Assembly: GCF_023028105.1 (NCBI RefSeq)
Contig: NZ_CP095491.1
Coordinates: forward strand, 620,001 to 684,000
From: Halosolutus gelatinilyticus
Lineage (GTDB): Archaea; Halobacteriota; Halobacteria; Halobacteriales; Natrialbaceae
DNA length: 64,000 nt
Direction: 5' to 3'
Shown here piece by piece: positions 43,700 to 51,823 of the stretch. The notes beneath the pieces are model-generated. The model made no database searches. It was given only the letters and a program-made list of their open reading frames with translations, and was not told where the DNA came from. Within the stretch, counting starts at the first letter, position 1; each line of letters starts with the position of its first letter. The translations under genes were made by a program, and so were the position numbers.

Positions 43700-43996
43700 A
43701 TGGAACTGGCCGATCGGATCGAGGCGTTCCGCCGAACGCTTTCGGAGTGGCTCAGGGGGCTCTATCACGGCATGATCTCGCATCCGGCCTACGAGAAGAT
43801 CGAAAAGGAAGCCGAGGACGCCGAGGACGCGTTCCTGCTCGCGTGTTTCCCGGACGCGTTCGGAATCCCCTCGCCCGTGTCGTACTACACGGCCGAACTG
43901 CTGCCGTACCTCGAAGACGAGTTCGAGGCCTGGGAGCGGCGACTGTGGGATCGCGGCACCTACCTCGAACGAAAGGGTCAGCAGTACCACTTCTGA
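43700..43996 (+). CDS. small helical protein coupled to ArsA/Get3
   Basis: 98 residues, ending one base before the Get3-like gene begins. Predominantly helical and rich in Glu and aromatics: LSEWLRGLYHGMISHPAYEK, EKEAEDAEDAFLLACFPDAF, YYTAELLPYLEDEFEAWERR. No membrane segment and no motif I recognise. Its tight linkage to the ATPase suggests a subunit, cofactor or client-binding partner. This is inference from gene order alone. Confidence 0.82.
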   Translation: MELADRIEAFRRTLSEWLRGLYHGMISHPAYEKIEKEAEDAEDAFLLACFPDAFGIPSPVSYYTAELLPYLEDEFEAWERRLWDRGTYLERKGQQYHF

Positions 43997-43997
43997 C

Positions 43998-44972
43998 ATG
44001 GAACCCTTCGTCTTCTTCGGCGGCAAGGGCGGCGTCGGCAAGACCACCGTCTCGTGTGCCTACGGACTCCGCTGCGCCCGCGACGGTCACCGGACGCTCG
44101 TCGTCTCGACCGACCCCGCCCACTCCGTCACCGACGTGTTCGATCAACCGTTCGACGACACCCCCGAGCCGGTCGCGGGAATCGATCGGCTCGACGCGAT
44201 GCAACTCGATCCCGAGGACGAGGTCACGCGCCACTTAGACGAAATCCGCCAGGACCTCTCCGAACAGGTTTCGGCGGCGATGGTCAACGAGATCAACCGC
44301 CAGCTCGAGATGGCCCACGGTACGCCTGGCGCCTACGAGTCGGCCCTGTTCGATCGGTTCGTCGACGTGATGCGCAACTCGGAGTCGTACGATCGGGTCG
44401 TCTTCGACACCGCGCCCTCCGGAAGCACGCTGCGCCTGCTCGGCCTCCCCGACCTGCTCGAAAGCTGGATCGACCGCCTGATGTACAAGCGCCGGACCAG
44501 CATCGACCTCTTCGAGAAGGCCGCGATCGGAAACAACGAACCCCGGCGCGTCATGGAGGGCGACCCCGTCCTCGCGCGTCTCGAAGAGCGCAAGGAGTTC
44601 TTCGACTTCGCCGGCAAGGCGCTCCAGGACGACGCCGCCTTCTTCATCGTCCTGAACCCCGACGAACTCTCGCTGAACGAGACCGAGCGGTCGATCGCCG
44701 ACCTCCGGGAGAAGGAGTTCGCCGTCCGCGGCCTCGTCGCCAACAAACTCACCCCCTCGCCTGATCCCGACGAGAACGGCCGCGGCGCGCGCTACCTCCG
44801 TGACCGGGTCGAGACCGAACGGGCGCATCTCGAAACCATCCGCGAGGAGTTCGACCCGCCGCTGGTGGCCGAGATCGGCTGGCGGGTCGCTGAGGTCAAG
44901 GGCGATCTCCTGTCGGACGTCGCCGACGAACTCGACATCGAGACGAGCGTCGAAGCCCCAACGCACGTCTGA
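43998..44972 (+). CDS. ArsA/Get3 family ATPase
   Basis: 324 residues. Deviant Walker A FFGGKGGVGKTTVSCAYG at 6-23, switch I STDPAHSVTDVF, A-loop-like FDTAPSGSTLRLLGLPDLLE and the NKL base motif in RGLVANKLTP. A single copy, like eukaryotic Get3 (TRC40), which targets tail-anchored proteins; bacterial-type arsenite pumps use a double ArsA with ArsB and ArsD, absent here. In Get3 the A-loop reads DTAPTGHTLR; here Ser replaces His. The archaeal role is probably membrane-protein targeting or chaperoning. Co-transcribed with the small helical protein. Confidence 0.93.
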   Translation: MEPFVFFGGKGGVGKTTVSCAYGLRCARDGHRTLVVSTDPAHSVTDVFDQPFDDTPEPVAGIDRLDAMQLDPEDEVTRHLDEIRQDLSEQVSAAMVNEINRQLEMAHGTPGAYESALFDRFVDVMRNSESYDRVVFDTAPSGSTLRLLGLPDLLESWIDRLMYKRRTSIDLFEKAAIGNNEPRRVMEGDPVLARLEERKEFFDFAGKALQDDAAFFIVLNPDELSLNETERSIADLREKEFAVRGLVANKLTPSPDPDENGRGARYLRDRVETERAHLETIREEFDPPLVAEIGWRVAEVKGDLLSDVADELDIETSVEAPTHV

Positions 44973-45147
44973 TCGTCCGAAGGCGATCGCTGTACGGATT
45001 TCGATCGGTCGGGGACCCCGCCGGGCCGGTTCGAACGTCCATAGTCGGCGTCCGGTTCCGACGTGCGTTCTCTATGAGATATGTACGCAGGGGCCACTGT
45101 ACGCCCGAAGAGAAACCAGTTTAGGCCGTGCCTCCCCAGAGCGAGCA

Positions 45148-46341
45148 ATGAGTTACCGAATCGGACTGGTCGGAAAACCATCAGTCGGTAAATCCAGTTT
45201 TTTCAATGCTGCCACCATGAACGACGTGCCCGAGGGTGCCTACCCGTTCACGACGATCGATCCGAGCGTCGGCGAGGCCTACGTCCGCGTCGAGTGCGCC
45301 GCGCCGGAGTTCGACGAGGAGTGCACGCCAAACGTCGGCTTTTGCGATCACGGGATGCGGTTCGTCCCGACGAAACTCGTCGACGTGGCGGGGCTGATTC
45401 CGGGCGCCCACGAGGGAGCGGGGCTGGGCAACCAGTTTCTCACCGATCTGAACGAGACCGACGTGCTCGTCCACGTCGTCGACTTCTCCGGTAAGACGGA
45501 CGCCGAGGGCGAACCGACCGAGGGTCACGACCCGCGGGAGGACATCGCCTTCTTGGAGGAGGAACTCGACCAGTGGTACCTCGACATCTTAGAGAAGGGT
45601 ATCGAACGCTACGAGTCGGGCTACACCACCGAAGACGACGCGATCGAAGCGGAACTCGCGGAGCAGATGAGCGCGTTCAAGACGAACGAGGACGAGATCA
45701 AGCTGCTCATCCGGCGGGTCGGCATCGGCTTCGACCCCGAGGCGTGGGAGGACGACGACAAACTCGAACTCGCCCGCGAGATCCGCACGGAGACCAAGCC
45801 GATGGTGATCGCGGCGAACAAACTGGACACGCCCGAGGGGCAGGCCAATTACGAGGAGATCGCGAACGATCCCGACTACGACCACCTGACGATCGTCCCC
45901 TGCAGCGCGCACGCCGAGAAGGCGCTCAAGTCGGCGGACAAGGCCGGCGCCGTGGAGTACCGGCCGGGGGACGACGATTTCGAAATCACGGGCGACGTCT
46001 CGGACGACCAGGAGCAAGGGCTCGAGCAGATCCGCGACTTCCTCGGCGAGTACGGCGCGACGGGCGTCCAGGCGGCCCTCGAAACCGCCCTGTTCGACGT
46101 CCTCGGCGTCACGCCGGTGTTCCCCGGCGGCGCGAACGGCCTCGGCAACGAGCGCGGCGAGGTCCTCCCCGACTGTTACCTGATCCCGCCGAACGCGACC
46201 GCCGAGGACTTCGCCTACAGCCTCCACTCCGACATCGGCGACGGCTTCCTGCACGCGATCGACTGCCGGACCAACCGCCAACTCGGGAAGGACTACGAGG
46301 TCGAGCCGCGGGACGTGATCGAAGTCATCACGACAAACTGA
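45148..46341 (+). CDS. ychF: redox-regulated ATPase YchF (OLA1-like)
   Basis: 397 residues from ATG 45148 (MSYRIGLVGKPSVGKSSFFN). G1 GKPSVGKSS, G3-region DVAGLIPGAHEGAGLGNQFL, base motif NKLDTPEGQANYEE and the C-terminal TGS domain (LPDCYLIPPNATAEDFAYSL to the end). The family prefers ATP over GTP and associates with ribosomes and stress responses. The archaeal form has an insertion of charged residues (about 125-175) that is normal in this branch. Transcribed alone, 175 nt after the Get3 gene. Confidence 0.96.
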   Translation: MSYRIGLVGKPSVGKSSFFNAATMNDVPEGAYPFTTIDPSVGEAYVRVECAAPEFDEECTPNVGFCDHGMRFVPTKLVDVAGLIPGAHEGAGLGNQFLTDLNETDVLVHVVDFSGKTDAEGEPTEGHDPREDIAFLEEELDQWYLDILEKGIERYESGYTTEDDAIEAELAEQMSAFKTNEDEIKLLIRRVGIGFDPEAWEDDDKLELAREIRTETKPMVIAANKLDTPEGQANYEEIANDPDYDHLTIVPCSAHAEKALKSADKAGAVEYRPGDDDFEITGDVSDDQEQGLEQIRDFLGEYGATGVQAALETALFDVLGVTPVFPGGANGLGNERGEVLPDCYLIPPNATAEDFAYSLHSDIGDGFLHAIDCRTNRQLGKDYEVEPRDVIEVITTN

Positions 46342-46415
46342 CCGCCGCCGGACCGTCGATCCGGTCAGCCGGTTTCGATCGCCGACCGGTCGGGGTTTCG
46401 AGACGCAGCGGCGGA

Positions 46416-46700
46416 TCAGATGACGTCGTCCGGATCGTGAACGTCGGCCATTCGGCTCGCCTCAGCGGCGTACTGCTCGCGCAGGTCGGGATCGTCGACG
46501 GTTCCTAGATTTCCGGGATCGGCATCGATCGCGGCGGTCGTGTCGCGGACGTCGGTGAACGATGTGAGCGCCCGTTCCTTGCGGAAGTACCGCTCGCCAT
46601 CCGGGGTGGCATACGTGAGGATGATCAGGTTCTGCTCGTCATCGGAGTAGGTCCGCTCGACGAGCCAGACGCGAACGCGATCGGTCGAGGAGTTCGACAT
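46416..46700 (-). CDS. hypothetical haloarchaeal protein
   Basis: 94 residues from ATG 46698-46700. Beta-rich first half (RVRVWLVERTYSDDEQNLII, LTYATPDGERYFRKERALTS) and helical, acidic second half (DLREQYAAEASRMADVHDPD). It is convergent with YchF and divergent from the spermidine-synthase-like gene. A small soluble family restricted to haloarchaea seems likely; role unknown. Confidence 0.72.
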   Translation of the reverse strand: MSNSSTDRVRVWLVERTYSDDEQNLIILTYATPDGERYFRKERALTSFTDVRDTTAAIDADPGNLGTVDDPDLREQYAAEASRMADVHDPDDVI

Positions 46701-46801
46701 CGATCGACTGTCCAACGTCCGAACGGATGAATGTGCGTTCGATCCCTCGCCTGCCGAAGCCGATAGGTACTCACCGGTGGATCGACTCAGTGCCGATACG
46801 A

Positions 46802-48457
46802 ATGGGCGTGCGATCGTTTTCGACCGATCGGCTCACGAAACCCGAACTCGCCGTCTTCGTCTCGGGCGTCGTCAGTATGGGGCTGGAGATCCTCGCGGTG
46901 CGGATCGTCGCGCCGCAGTTTGGGAGCCACATCTACACGGTCGGCGGCATCCTGACGGTCTTCCTCGCGGGGTTGAGTCTCGGCTACTGGCAGGGCGGCG
47001 ACCGGGCGCGGTACGCGACGAACCGCCAGATGAGTCGGCTTCTGCTCGCGACGGCCGCCTACGTCGCGGTCGTCGTCTACGCGAGCGACATCTTGCTCAC
47101 CGCCACGTCGACGTTGCCGCTGCCGGCGCGGTACGCCTCGCTGCCGTCGGTGATCGTTCTGTTCGGCCCGCCGACGTACCTGCTCGGATTCATCAGTCCG
47201 TACGCCGCGGAGCTGTCGGCGGCGGAGAGCACCGGGAAAGCGTCCGGTCGCGTCTACGCGCTCGGCACGATCGGCAGCATCCTGGGCTCCGCGCTGACCA
47301 CGTTCGTCCTCGTCCCCGCGCTGACCATCTCGGTCATCGGTGCCCTCTTCGGATTCACCCTGGTCGGAACGGCGCTCGCGCTGACGCTTCCCGACGTGTC
47401 CGCGAGACCGGCGATCGCGAGCGCGATCGTCGCCGCGTTGCTCGTCGGCGCCGTCGTGGGCAGCCCCGTCGACTTCGACCACCGCGGTGACGTCGTCTAC
47501 GAGACCCAGACGCCCTACCAGCAACTCGAGGTCATCGACAACGGCGACGAGCGGGTCATGTACCTCGACGGCGCGCGTCACAGCGCGATCGATCTCGACG
47601 ATCCCGACCGCCACGTCTTCACCTACACGAAGTACTTCCACCTGCCGATGCTCGCGACCGACGATCACGAGGACGTCGATCGGGTCCTGTTCATCGGCGG
47701 AGGCGGCTACACCGGGCCGCAGGACTACGCCGAGCGCTACGACGCGACGGTCGACGTCGTCGAGATCGACCCCGAGGTGACGGACGCGGCCAGGACGTAC
47801 TTCGGACTCGATCGCGGGGAGGTCAACGTCCACACCGAAGACGGCCGGCAGTTCCTCCAGCGAACCGACGAGACCTACGACGTGATCGTCCTCGACGCCT
47901 ACAAGAAGGAGCAGGTCCCGTTCCACCTGACGACGGTCGAGTTCATGGAACTCCTCTCCGATCGGCTGAGCGAGGACGGCGTCGTCCACGCGAACGTCAT
48001 CTCGTCCCCGAACGGCCCGGCCGCCGAATTCTACCGCGCCCAGTACAAGACGATGAACGAGGTCTTCCCCGACGTGTACGCCTTCCGCACGTCCGACTCG
48101 ACCGAGATCCAGAACATCCAACTGGTGGCGACGAACGACGAGACCGACCTCTCGCAGGCCGAGTTCGAAGCCCGGAACGAAGAGCGCAACCTGGGGGTCG
48201 ACCTCTCGGCCGCGATCGACAACAAGCTCTCGGAGCCGAACACGGCCGACGCGCCCCTGCTGACGGACGATCGGGGGGAGGTGGATAGCTTACTCGATCC
48301 GATGCTGGGACAGCGGTATGTCATCGAGGAAACGCCGGAGAACGCCTCCCGGTCCGACTCGGAGCCTCCGACCGCCGAATCGACTCGCGCCCCGGGACGG
48401 GCGGCCGCGATCGGGGAGCCCGCGAACCCGGGCGAACTGCGACCGGCCGCGTCGTAG
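46802..48457 (+). CDS. membrane-anchored spermidine-synthase-like protein
   Basis: 551 residues from ATG 46802. Residues 10-215 hold about seven membrane helices (AVFVSGVVSMGLEILAVRIV, GGILTVFLAGLSLGYWQGGD, LTISVIGALFGFTLVGTALA). Residues 235-480 are a spermidine-synthase-like SAM fold: VVYETQTPYQQLEVIDNGDE, MYLDGARHSAID, VLFIGGGGYTGPQDYAERYD and DVVEIDPEVTDAARTYFGLD. In true aminopropyl transferases the loop before strand 5 reads DxxDP; here it is VLDAYKKEQVPFHLTTVEFM, so substrate and reaction are uncertain. The last 60 residues are a disordered Pro/Ser/Glu tail. Such fused proteins are common in haloarchaea. Confidence 0.88.
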   Translation: MGVRSFSTDRLTKPELAVFVSGVVSMGLEILAVRIVAPQFGSHIYTVGGILTVFLAGLSLGYWQGGDRARYATNRQMSRLLLATAAYVAVVVYASDILLTATSTLPLPARYASLPSVIVLFGPPTYLLGFISPYAAELSAAESTGKASGRVYALGTIGSILGSALTTFVLVPALTISVIGALFGFTLVGTALALTLPDVSARPAIASAIVAALLVGAVVGSPVDFDHRGDVVYETQTPYQQLEVIDNGDERVMYLDGARHSAIDLDDPDRHVFTYTKYFHLPMLATDDHEDVDRVLFIGGGGYTGPQDYAERYDATVDVVEIDPEVTDAARTYFGLDRGEVNVHTEDGRQFLQRTDETYDVIVLDAYKKEQVPFHLTTVEFMELLSDRLSEDGVVHANVISSPNGPAAEFYRAQYKTMNEVFPDVYAFRTSDSTEIQNIQLVATNDETDLSQAEFEARNEERNLGVDLSAAIDNKLSEPNTADAPLLTDDRGEVDSLLDPMLGQRYVIEETPENASRSDSEPPTAESTRAPGRAAAIGEPANPGELRPAAS

Positions 48458-48529
48458 ATCGCGTGAAGCCGTCGTACACCGGTCCGCACGCGCCGGCGGT
48501 GTCGGCGTGCGAATCAGGACCGCTGAAAG

Positions 48530-48537
48530 ACTTATCA
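48530..48537 (+). promoter_or_regulatory. TATA box of the 48561 gene
   Basis: ACTTATCA centred 27 nt before ATG 48561. Confidence 0.5.
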
Positions 48538-48560
48538 CCTGATACGGCGAATACGTAGCA

Positions 48561-48737
48561 ATGCACAGTAGGATAGCGAACGACGATACCCGAGATTCGA
48601 TGGGATACGGCGTTGCGATCGGACTCTCCGTCGGGATTGCGATCGGCGTCTTGATGGACAACCTGGCGATAGGCATTGCCGTCGGCTTGGCCCTCGGACC
48701 CGCTTTCGGAGTCGGATGGGACAAAATAGGAAGATAG
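48561..48737 (+). CDS. 58-residue glycine-zipper-like membrane protein
   Basis: Starts MHSRIANDDTRDSMGYGVAI with a short hydrophilic lead, then a nearly uninterrupted hydrophobic span with Gly every few residues (GLSVGIAIGVLMDNLAIGIA, VGLALGPAFGVG), ending in WDKIGR. Two tightly packed helices with a turn at MDN are likely. The Gly spacing resembles glycine-zipper or small-conductance oligomers. Too short for routine gene finding; the promoter spacing supports it. Function unknown. Confidence 0.68.
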   Translation: MHSRIANDDTRDSMGYGVAIGLSVGIAIGVLMDNLAIGIAVGLALGPAFGVGWDKIGR

Positions 48738-48952
48738 GGAGACAGACCGTCGAAAACGGCCCCGAACTCGTGGTTCCGAACAAATACGATCGGTAGAAAA
48801 GCGGATCTATCGGACGGCCGGATCAAGCCGATCGACCGTCGCGCGGCGCGCCGGCGATACCGCGTCGACGCCGATCGTTCCCGCGGCCGGGTGACGGCTT
48901 CCCCATCGGGTCGCGCGCGGCCGCCTCGACGATGGAACCGATCCGCACGGCC

Positions 48953-49564
48953 TCAGACGCCGCTTCCGGTCGGCGCGTCCGGCAACTCGTGTTTTTCGAC
49001 CTCGATGCCGAGTTCCTCGAGCGCGGCCTCGAGGTGGCGCTCTTCGGCGAACTCGACGCCGTCCTCCTCGCGGAGCCGCTGGGCCGTCGCCAGCACCTCG
49101 CCGCGGCGATCGTCCGGGATCGAGAACTTGTCCGTCGAGAGCTCGATCGTCAGCCCGTTGTGGTCGCGCGTGTACAGCGAGTGGAAGATGCCGCGATCGA
49201 ACTCGTTGTAGCCGCGTCCCGCCTCCTCGAGCGCTTCTTTCGTCTCGACGAACCGCTCCGGATCGACCGAGAACGAGAGGTGATGCACCGAGCCGATCTC
49301 GTGTCGGAGCGGACGCGGGTTCGACTGCCGATCGTCCGTCACGAAGAACGTGATGATCCGGCCGTCACCCGTGTCGAAAAAGAGGTGCGTCGAGTTCGGA
49401 TCGTCGAGGTTCGGCTGTCTGAGCACCAGCGGCATGCCGAGCAGGTCGCGGTAGAACGCGATCGTGTCCGCCTCATTGCTCCCGATCAGAGTGATGTGAT
49501 CGGTTCCGGAGAGTCGGATCGGGCTCTCCGGCGGTTCCGCGGTGATCTCGGGTTCGTCTGTCAT
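48953..49564 (-). CDS. VOC (glyoxalase/bleomycin resistance) family protein
   Basis: 203 residues from ATG 49562-49564. Paired beta-alpha-beta modules: IRLSGTDHITLIGSNEADTI near residues 16-35 and IGSVHHLSFSVDPERFVETK near 88-107; FHSLYTRDHNGLTIELSTDK carries the second metal glutamate. His at SGTDH, His in VHHL and Glu in IELST could form the metal site. Enzyme class (dioxygenase, glyoxalase or resistance) undetermined. A minus-strand GTTTACGTC at 49585-49593 lies 27 nt upstream of the start. Confidence 0.9.
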   Translation of the reverse strand: MTDEPEITAEPPESPIRLSGTDHITLIGSNEADTIAFYRDLLGMPLVLRQPNLDDPNSTHLFFDTGDGRIITFFVTDDRQSNPRPLRHEIGSVHHLSFSVDPERFVETKEALEEAGRGYNEFDRGIFHSLYTRDHNGLTIELSTDKFSIPDDRRGEVLATAQRLREEDGVEFAEERHLEAALEELGIEVEKHELPDAPTGSGV

Positions 49565-50275
49565 GACCTCGAGTAGGAAGTCGAGACGTAAACCGCTACT
49601 CCCCGTAGCGCCCCCTCTCGGCGGCGCGCTCGCGGTCCCAGTCGTCTTGCGTCCGGCCGCTCGGAGATCATATCTGATATGGAATATTTTCTCAAATATA
49701 CCAGAATTAATTTGCTTTTACCCCGCTCCGTTCGGGTACCGAGTCGAGAGAGGATGAGCCATCGGTCAGCGGAACGCTACTGCGGCATAATGCCGGAAAC
49801 CCCCCGTATCCAGTGCACTATACGCGAATTATTTCGAAACCGATTGAGGTCGGATTCGGATCCGAGCCGATCCGGACGTCGTCTCGACGGAAATCTCGGA
49901 AGCGCGAAAAGCAGCCGTTTAAATCGCAATACGCCGGTTACGGTTCGGATTTCGATCGCGAACCCTGGATCCGTCTCTCACGCCTGAAACTGATTCGCCA
50001 ATCGAACCCGCGGAGATTTACCATATAAATTATATACATCCAAATAAGATGAATTCTGTGCCGAACGGGTTGCGGTGCTTACGAGTGCGGACCCGATCGA
50101 TGGGGAGGATACCGACGGATCGACCGAACGGGGACGACGCGGACACCGCCCCAGATCTCGCCGGCCGAAGTCGTCGACGGTCACTCGAGATCGCGAACGT
50201 TGTTGTCGTCCGGTCGCACCCGTATTACAACCGTATAGTTGTAAATCATTCTCGTTACAGAAGTGTGGGTGTAAA
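49565..50275. other. 710-nt gene-free stretch with AT-rich parts
   Basis: Includes AT-rich runs at 49670-49720 and 50015-50050 that stand out from the GC-rich surroundings, and short frames of 60-100 codons with no family signature. Near 50220-50280 the motif GTGTAAATCA and the related TTGTAAATCA occur 38 nt apart. I call no gene here. It is the left edge of a decayed block. Confidence 0.6.
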
Positions 50276-50862
50276 TCACTCGAGTTCCGGAAACTCGATC
50301 CCCTCGATGGTGATCACCTCGGCCTCGATATCCTCGAAGACGGCACCCCAGCCGCCGATCGTGTGGCCGCCGTCGTCGCCCTCGACGACGAGCGTGGCGT
50401 AGCCGGACAGCTCCGTGATGGCGGATCCCGCGGGACGGCCGTTCCGCCGGCAGCGTTGATGTACTCGAGCGTCCCCCGCACCGCCGTGGACTCGCCCGTG
50501 GCCGGGCGCTGGCCCAGCACGCGAACCCGAATCGTCGCGCCGTCGTGCCAGAGCGGCGCGACGTCGAGGATGAACGCTTCGATGCTGATGTAGGTCGGAT
50601 CCCGATCGGGATCGACGTAGAGTTGCTCGCAGGGCAACCACATGAGCGTCAGGTAGAACCAGTGTAACACCAGGGTGAGGATGTCGTCGTTGATGACGAT
50701 CCCGTACGGTTCGCCGTGGTGGACGGCCGGCGCGAAGAACGCGCGCCGACGGTCGACGATCGCGAGAAACGGCCCCGGGAGCCCCCGCCAGCGAACTTGC
50801 AGAACGCCGGTCTCGGCGGGGTCTATCCCTCGTCCGTTGCCGCACAGCGTGACCCACGTCAT
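50276..50862 (-). pseudogene. frameshifted gene, unrecognised
   Basis: From ATG 50860-50862 one frame reads MTWVTLCGNGRGIDPAETGV, IDPDRDPTYISIEAFIL-type sequence, and VRGTLEYINAAGGTAV, up to about 50440. Then the sensible sequence continues in the next frame as GSAITELSGYATLVVEGDDG and VFEDIEAEVITIEGIEFPEL to the stop at 50276. A one-base change near 50425-50445 would join them into about 195 residues. I do not recognise the protein; Trp- and Leu-rich HWFYLTLMWLPCEQLYVDPD hints at a buried helix. Its neighbours are also damaged, so decay is likelier than a sequencing slip. Confidence 0.6.
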
Positions 50863-50865
50863 GAC

Positions 50866-51087
50866 GCCGCGATCGTCGGGCTGGAGTCGATCACCTCGGG
50901 ATCGATCGTCTTCGACGACGACATCGATTCCCTCACACGATTCTCGCGCGGCGATCGGGTCCGGATCGACTTCGACGTCGACGACCTCTACCTGTTCGAT
51001 CCCGACACGCAGGACGCGATCGAGACGAAAGCGTCCCAGGCGCCCGACCACTTGGACCTGCAACGGGCGGATCCGACCGAGGCCTGA
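50866..51087 (+). pseudogene. sugar ABC transporter ATPase remnant with internal deletion
   Basis: The plus strand reads AAIVGLESITSGSIVFDDDI, the segment that follows Walker A in sugar ABC ATPases, and then runs directly into RFSRGDRVRIDFDVDDLYLF and DPDTQDAIETK, the end of the C-terminal TOBE region, stopping at 51087. Walker A, signature, Walker B and about 250 residues between are missing. This is what an in-frame internal deletion would leave. It lies next to a ThuA-domain gene, a partner of disaccharide uptake genes elsewhere. Confidence 0.6.
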
Positions 51088-51175
51088 TGAACGGACTCCG
51101 GGCTCGGCGGTGTCCCGCTCGCGCCCTCAATCGGGCCGACCGCGGGAGGTGGCCGTCGCCGTCCGAGGATGGCTC

Positions 51176-51823
51176 TCACCCGGTGACCCACGAGACGGCG
51201 TTCCGGAGGAGCCGACGGGTCCCGTCGTGTCGCAACGACTCGTCGGTGTGGCCCAGCGAAACGTAACACACCCGGCCGTCACCGTTCAAGCGGACCCACG
51301 CGACCGGGTACGATCGAAGGTCGGGGTGGTCCATCTCCGCGAGCACCGTCACCTCCTCGTCGACGGCGACTCGATACGGCTCGTCGAAGACCTCGAAATC
51401 GTCGACCCCCGCCGTGACTGGGTGCTCGGTGACGATCTCGACCCCGAACGTCGTTTGCTCAGGATGGCCCACGAACCGGCCGCCGAGCAGCGCCTCGAGT
51501 TCGGCGATCGGCTCCGATCGCGTGTCGATGAGGTCGTCCGGGTCCGACGGGGCCGTGCTGTGCAGATCCGCTGCGCAGTGAACGCCGAGGTACCCGCCCC
51601 CGCGGCGGACGAACGCGAGCAGTCCCTCGAGTTGCTCCGCGGTGAGGTCGCTGTCTGTCAGATAGTCGATCAACAGGTCGTAGTCGGAGAGATCCGACAG
51701 GTCGTCGCGATCGGTGGTGACGGTGACGTCGGCGGCGTCGCCGATCGCGGCGACGAGTTCCGGGCCCTTATCGTCGATCGAGTGAAACGGAAACGTCGTC
51801 TCTCCGATCAGAAGCGCATTCAT
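51176..51823 (-). CDS. ThuA domain protein (class I GATase-like fold)
   Basis: 215 residues. Starts MNALLIGETTFPFHSIDDKG, has DYDLLIDYLTDSDLTAEQLE and LLAFVRRGGGYLGVHCAADL (about 90-109) where ThuA proteins keep a flavodoxin/GATase-like core, and ends GRVCYVSLGHTDESLRHDGT. ThuA is linked to trehalose and related disaccharide catabolism (3-keto-disaccharide formation in rhizobia). Here it is next to the ABC ATPase remnant, and no intact sugar genes remain nearby. The ORF itself is undamaged. Confidence 0.88.
   Translation of the reverse strand: MNALLIGETTFPFHSIDDKGPELVAAIGDAADVTVTTDRDDLSDLSDYDLLIDYLTDSDLTAEQLEGLLAFVRRGGGYLGVHCAADLHSTAPSDPDDLIDTRSEPIAELEALLGGRFVGHPEQTTFGVEIVTEHPVTAGVDDFEVFDEPYRVAVDEEVTVLAEMDHPDLRSYPVAWVRLNGDGRVCYVSLGHTDESLRHDGTRRLLRNAVSWVTG

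Noticed and set aside
42250-44238. Plus-strand open frame of 662 codons across the CobW gene and into the Get3 operon
   Set aside because: It is antisense to the CobW-family GTPase and runs out of frame over the following two genes; its histidine-rich region appears as a valine/isoleucine-rich shadow.
43998-44972. Arsenite-pump ATPase ArsA
   Set aside because: Single ATPase unit, no ArsB, ArsD or arsenic regulator nearby; a Get3-like role fits better.
49679-50028. Small plus-strand frames in the AT-rich gap
   Set aside because: Basic, low-complexity translations with no promoter at leaderless spacing and no recognisable motif.
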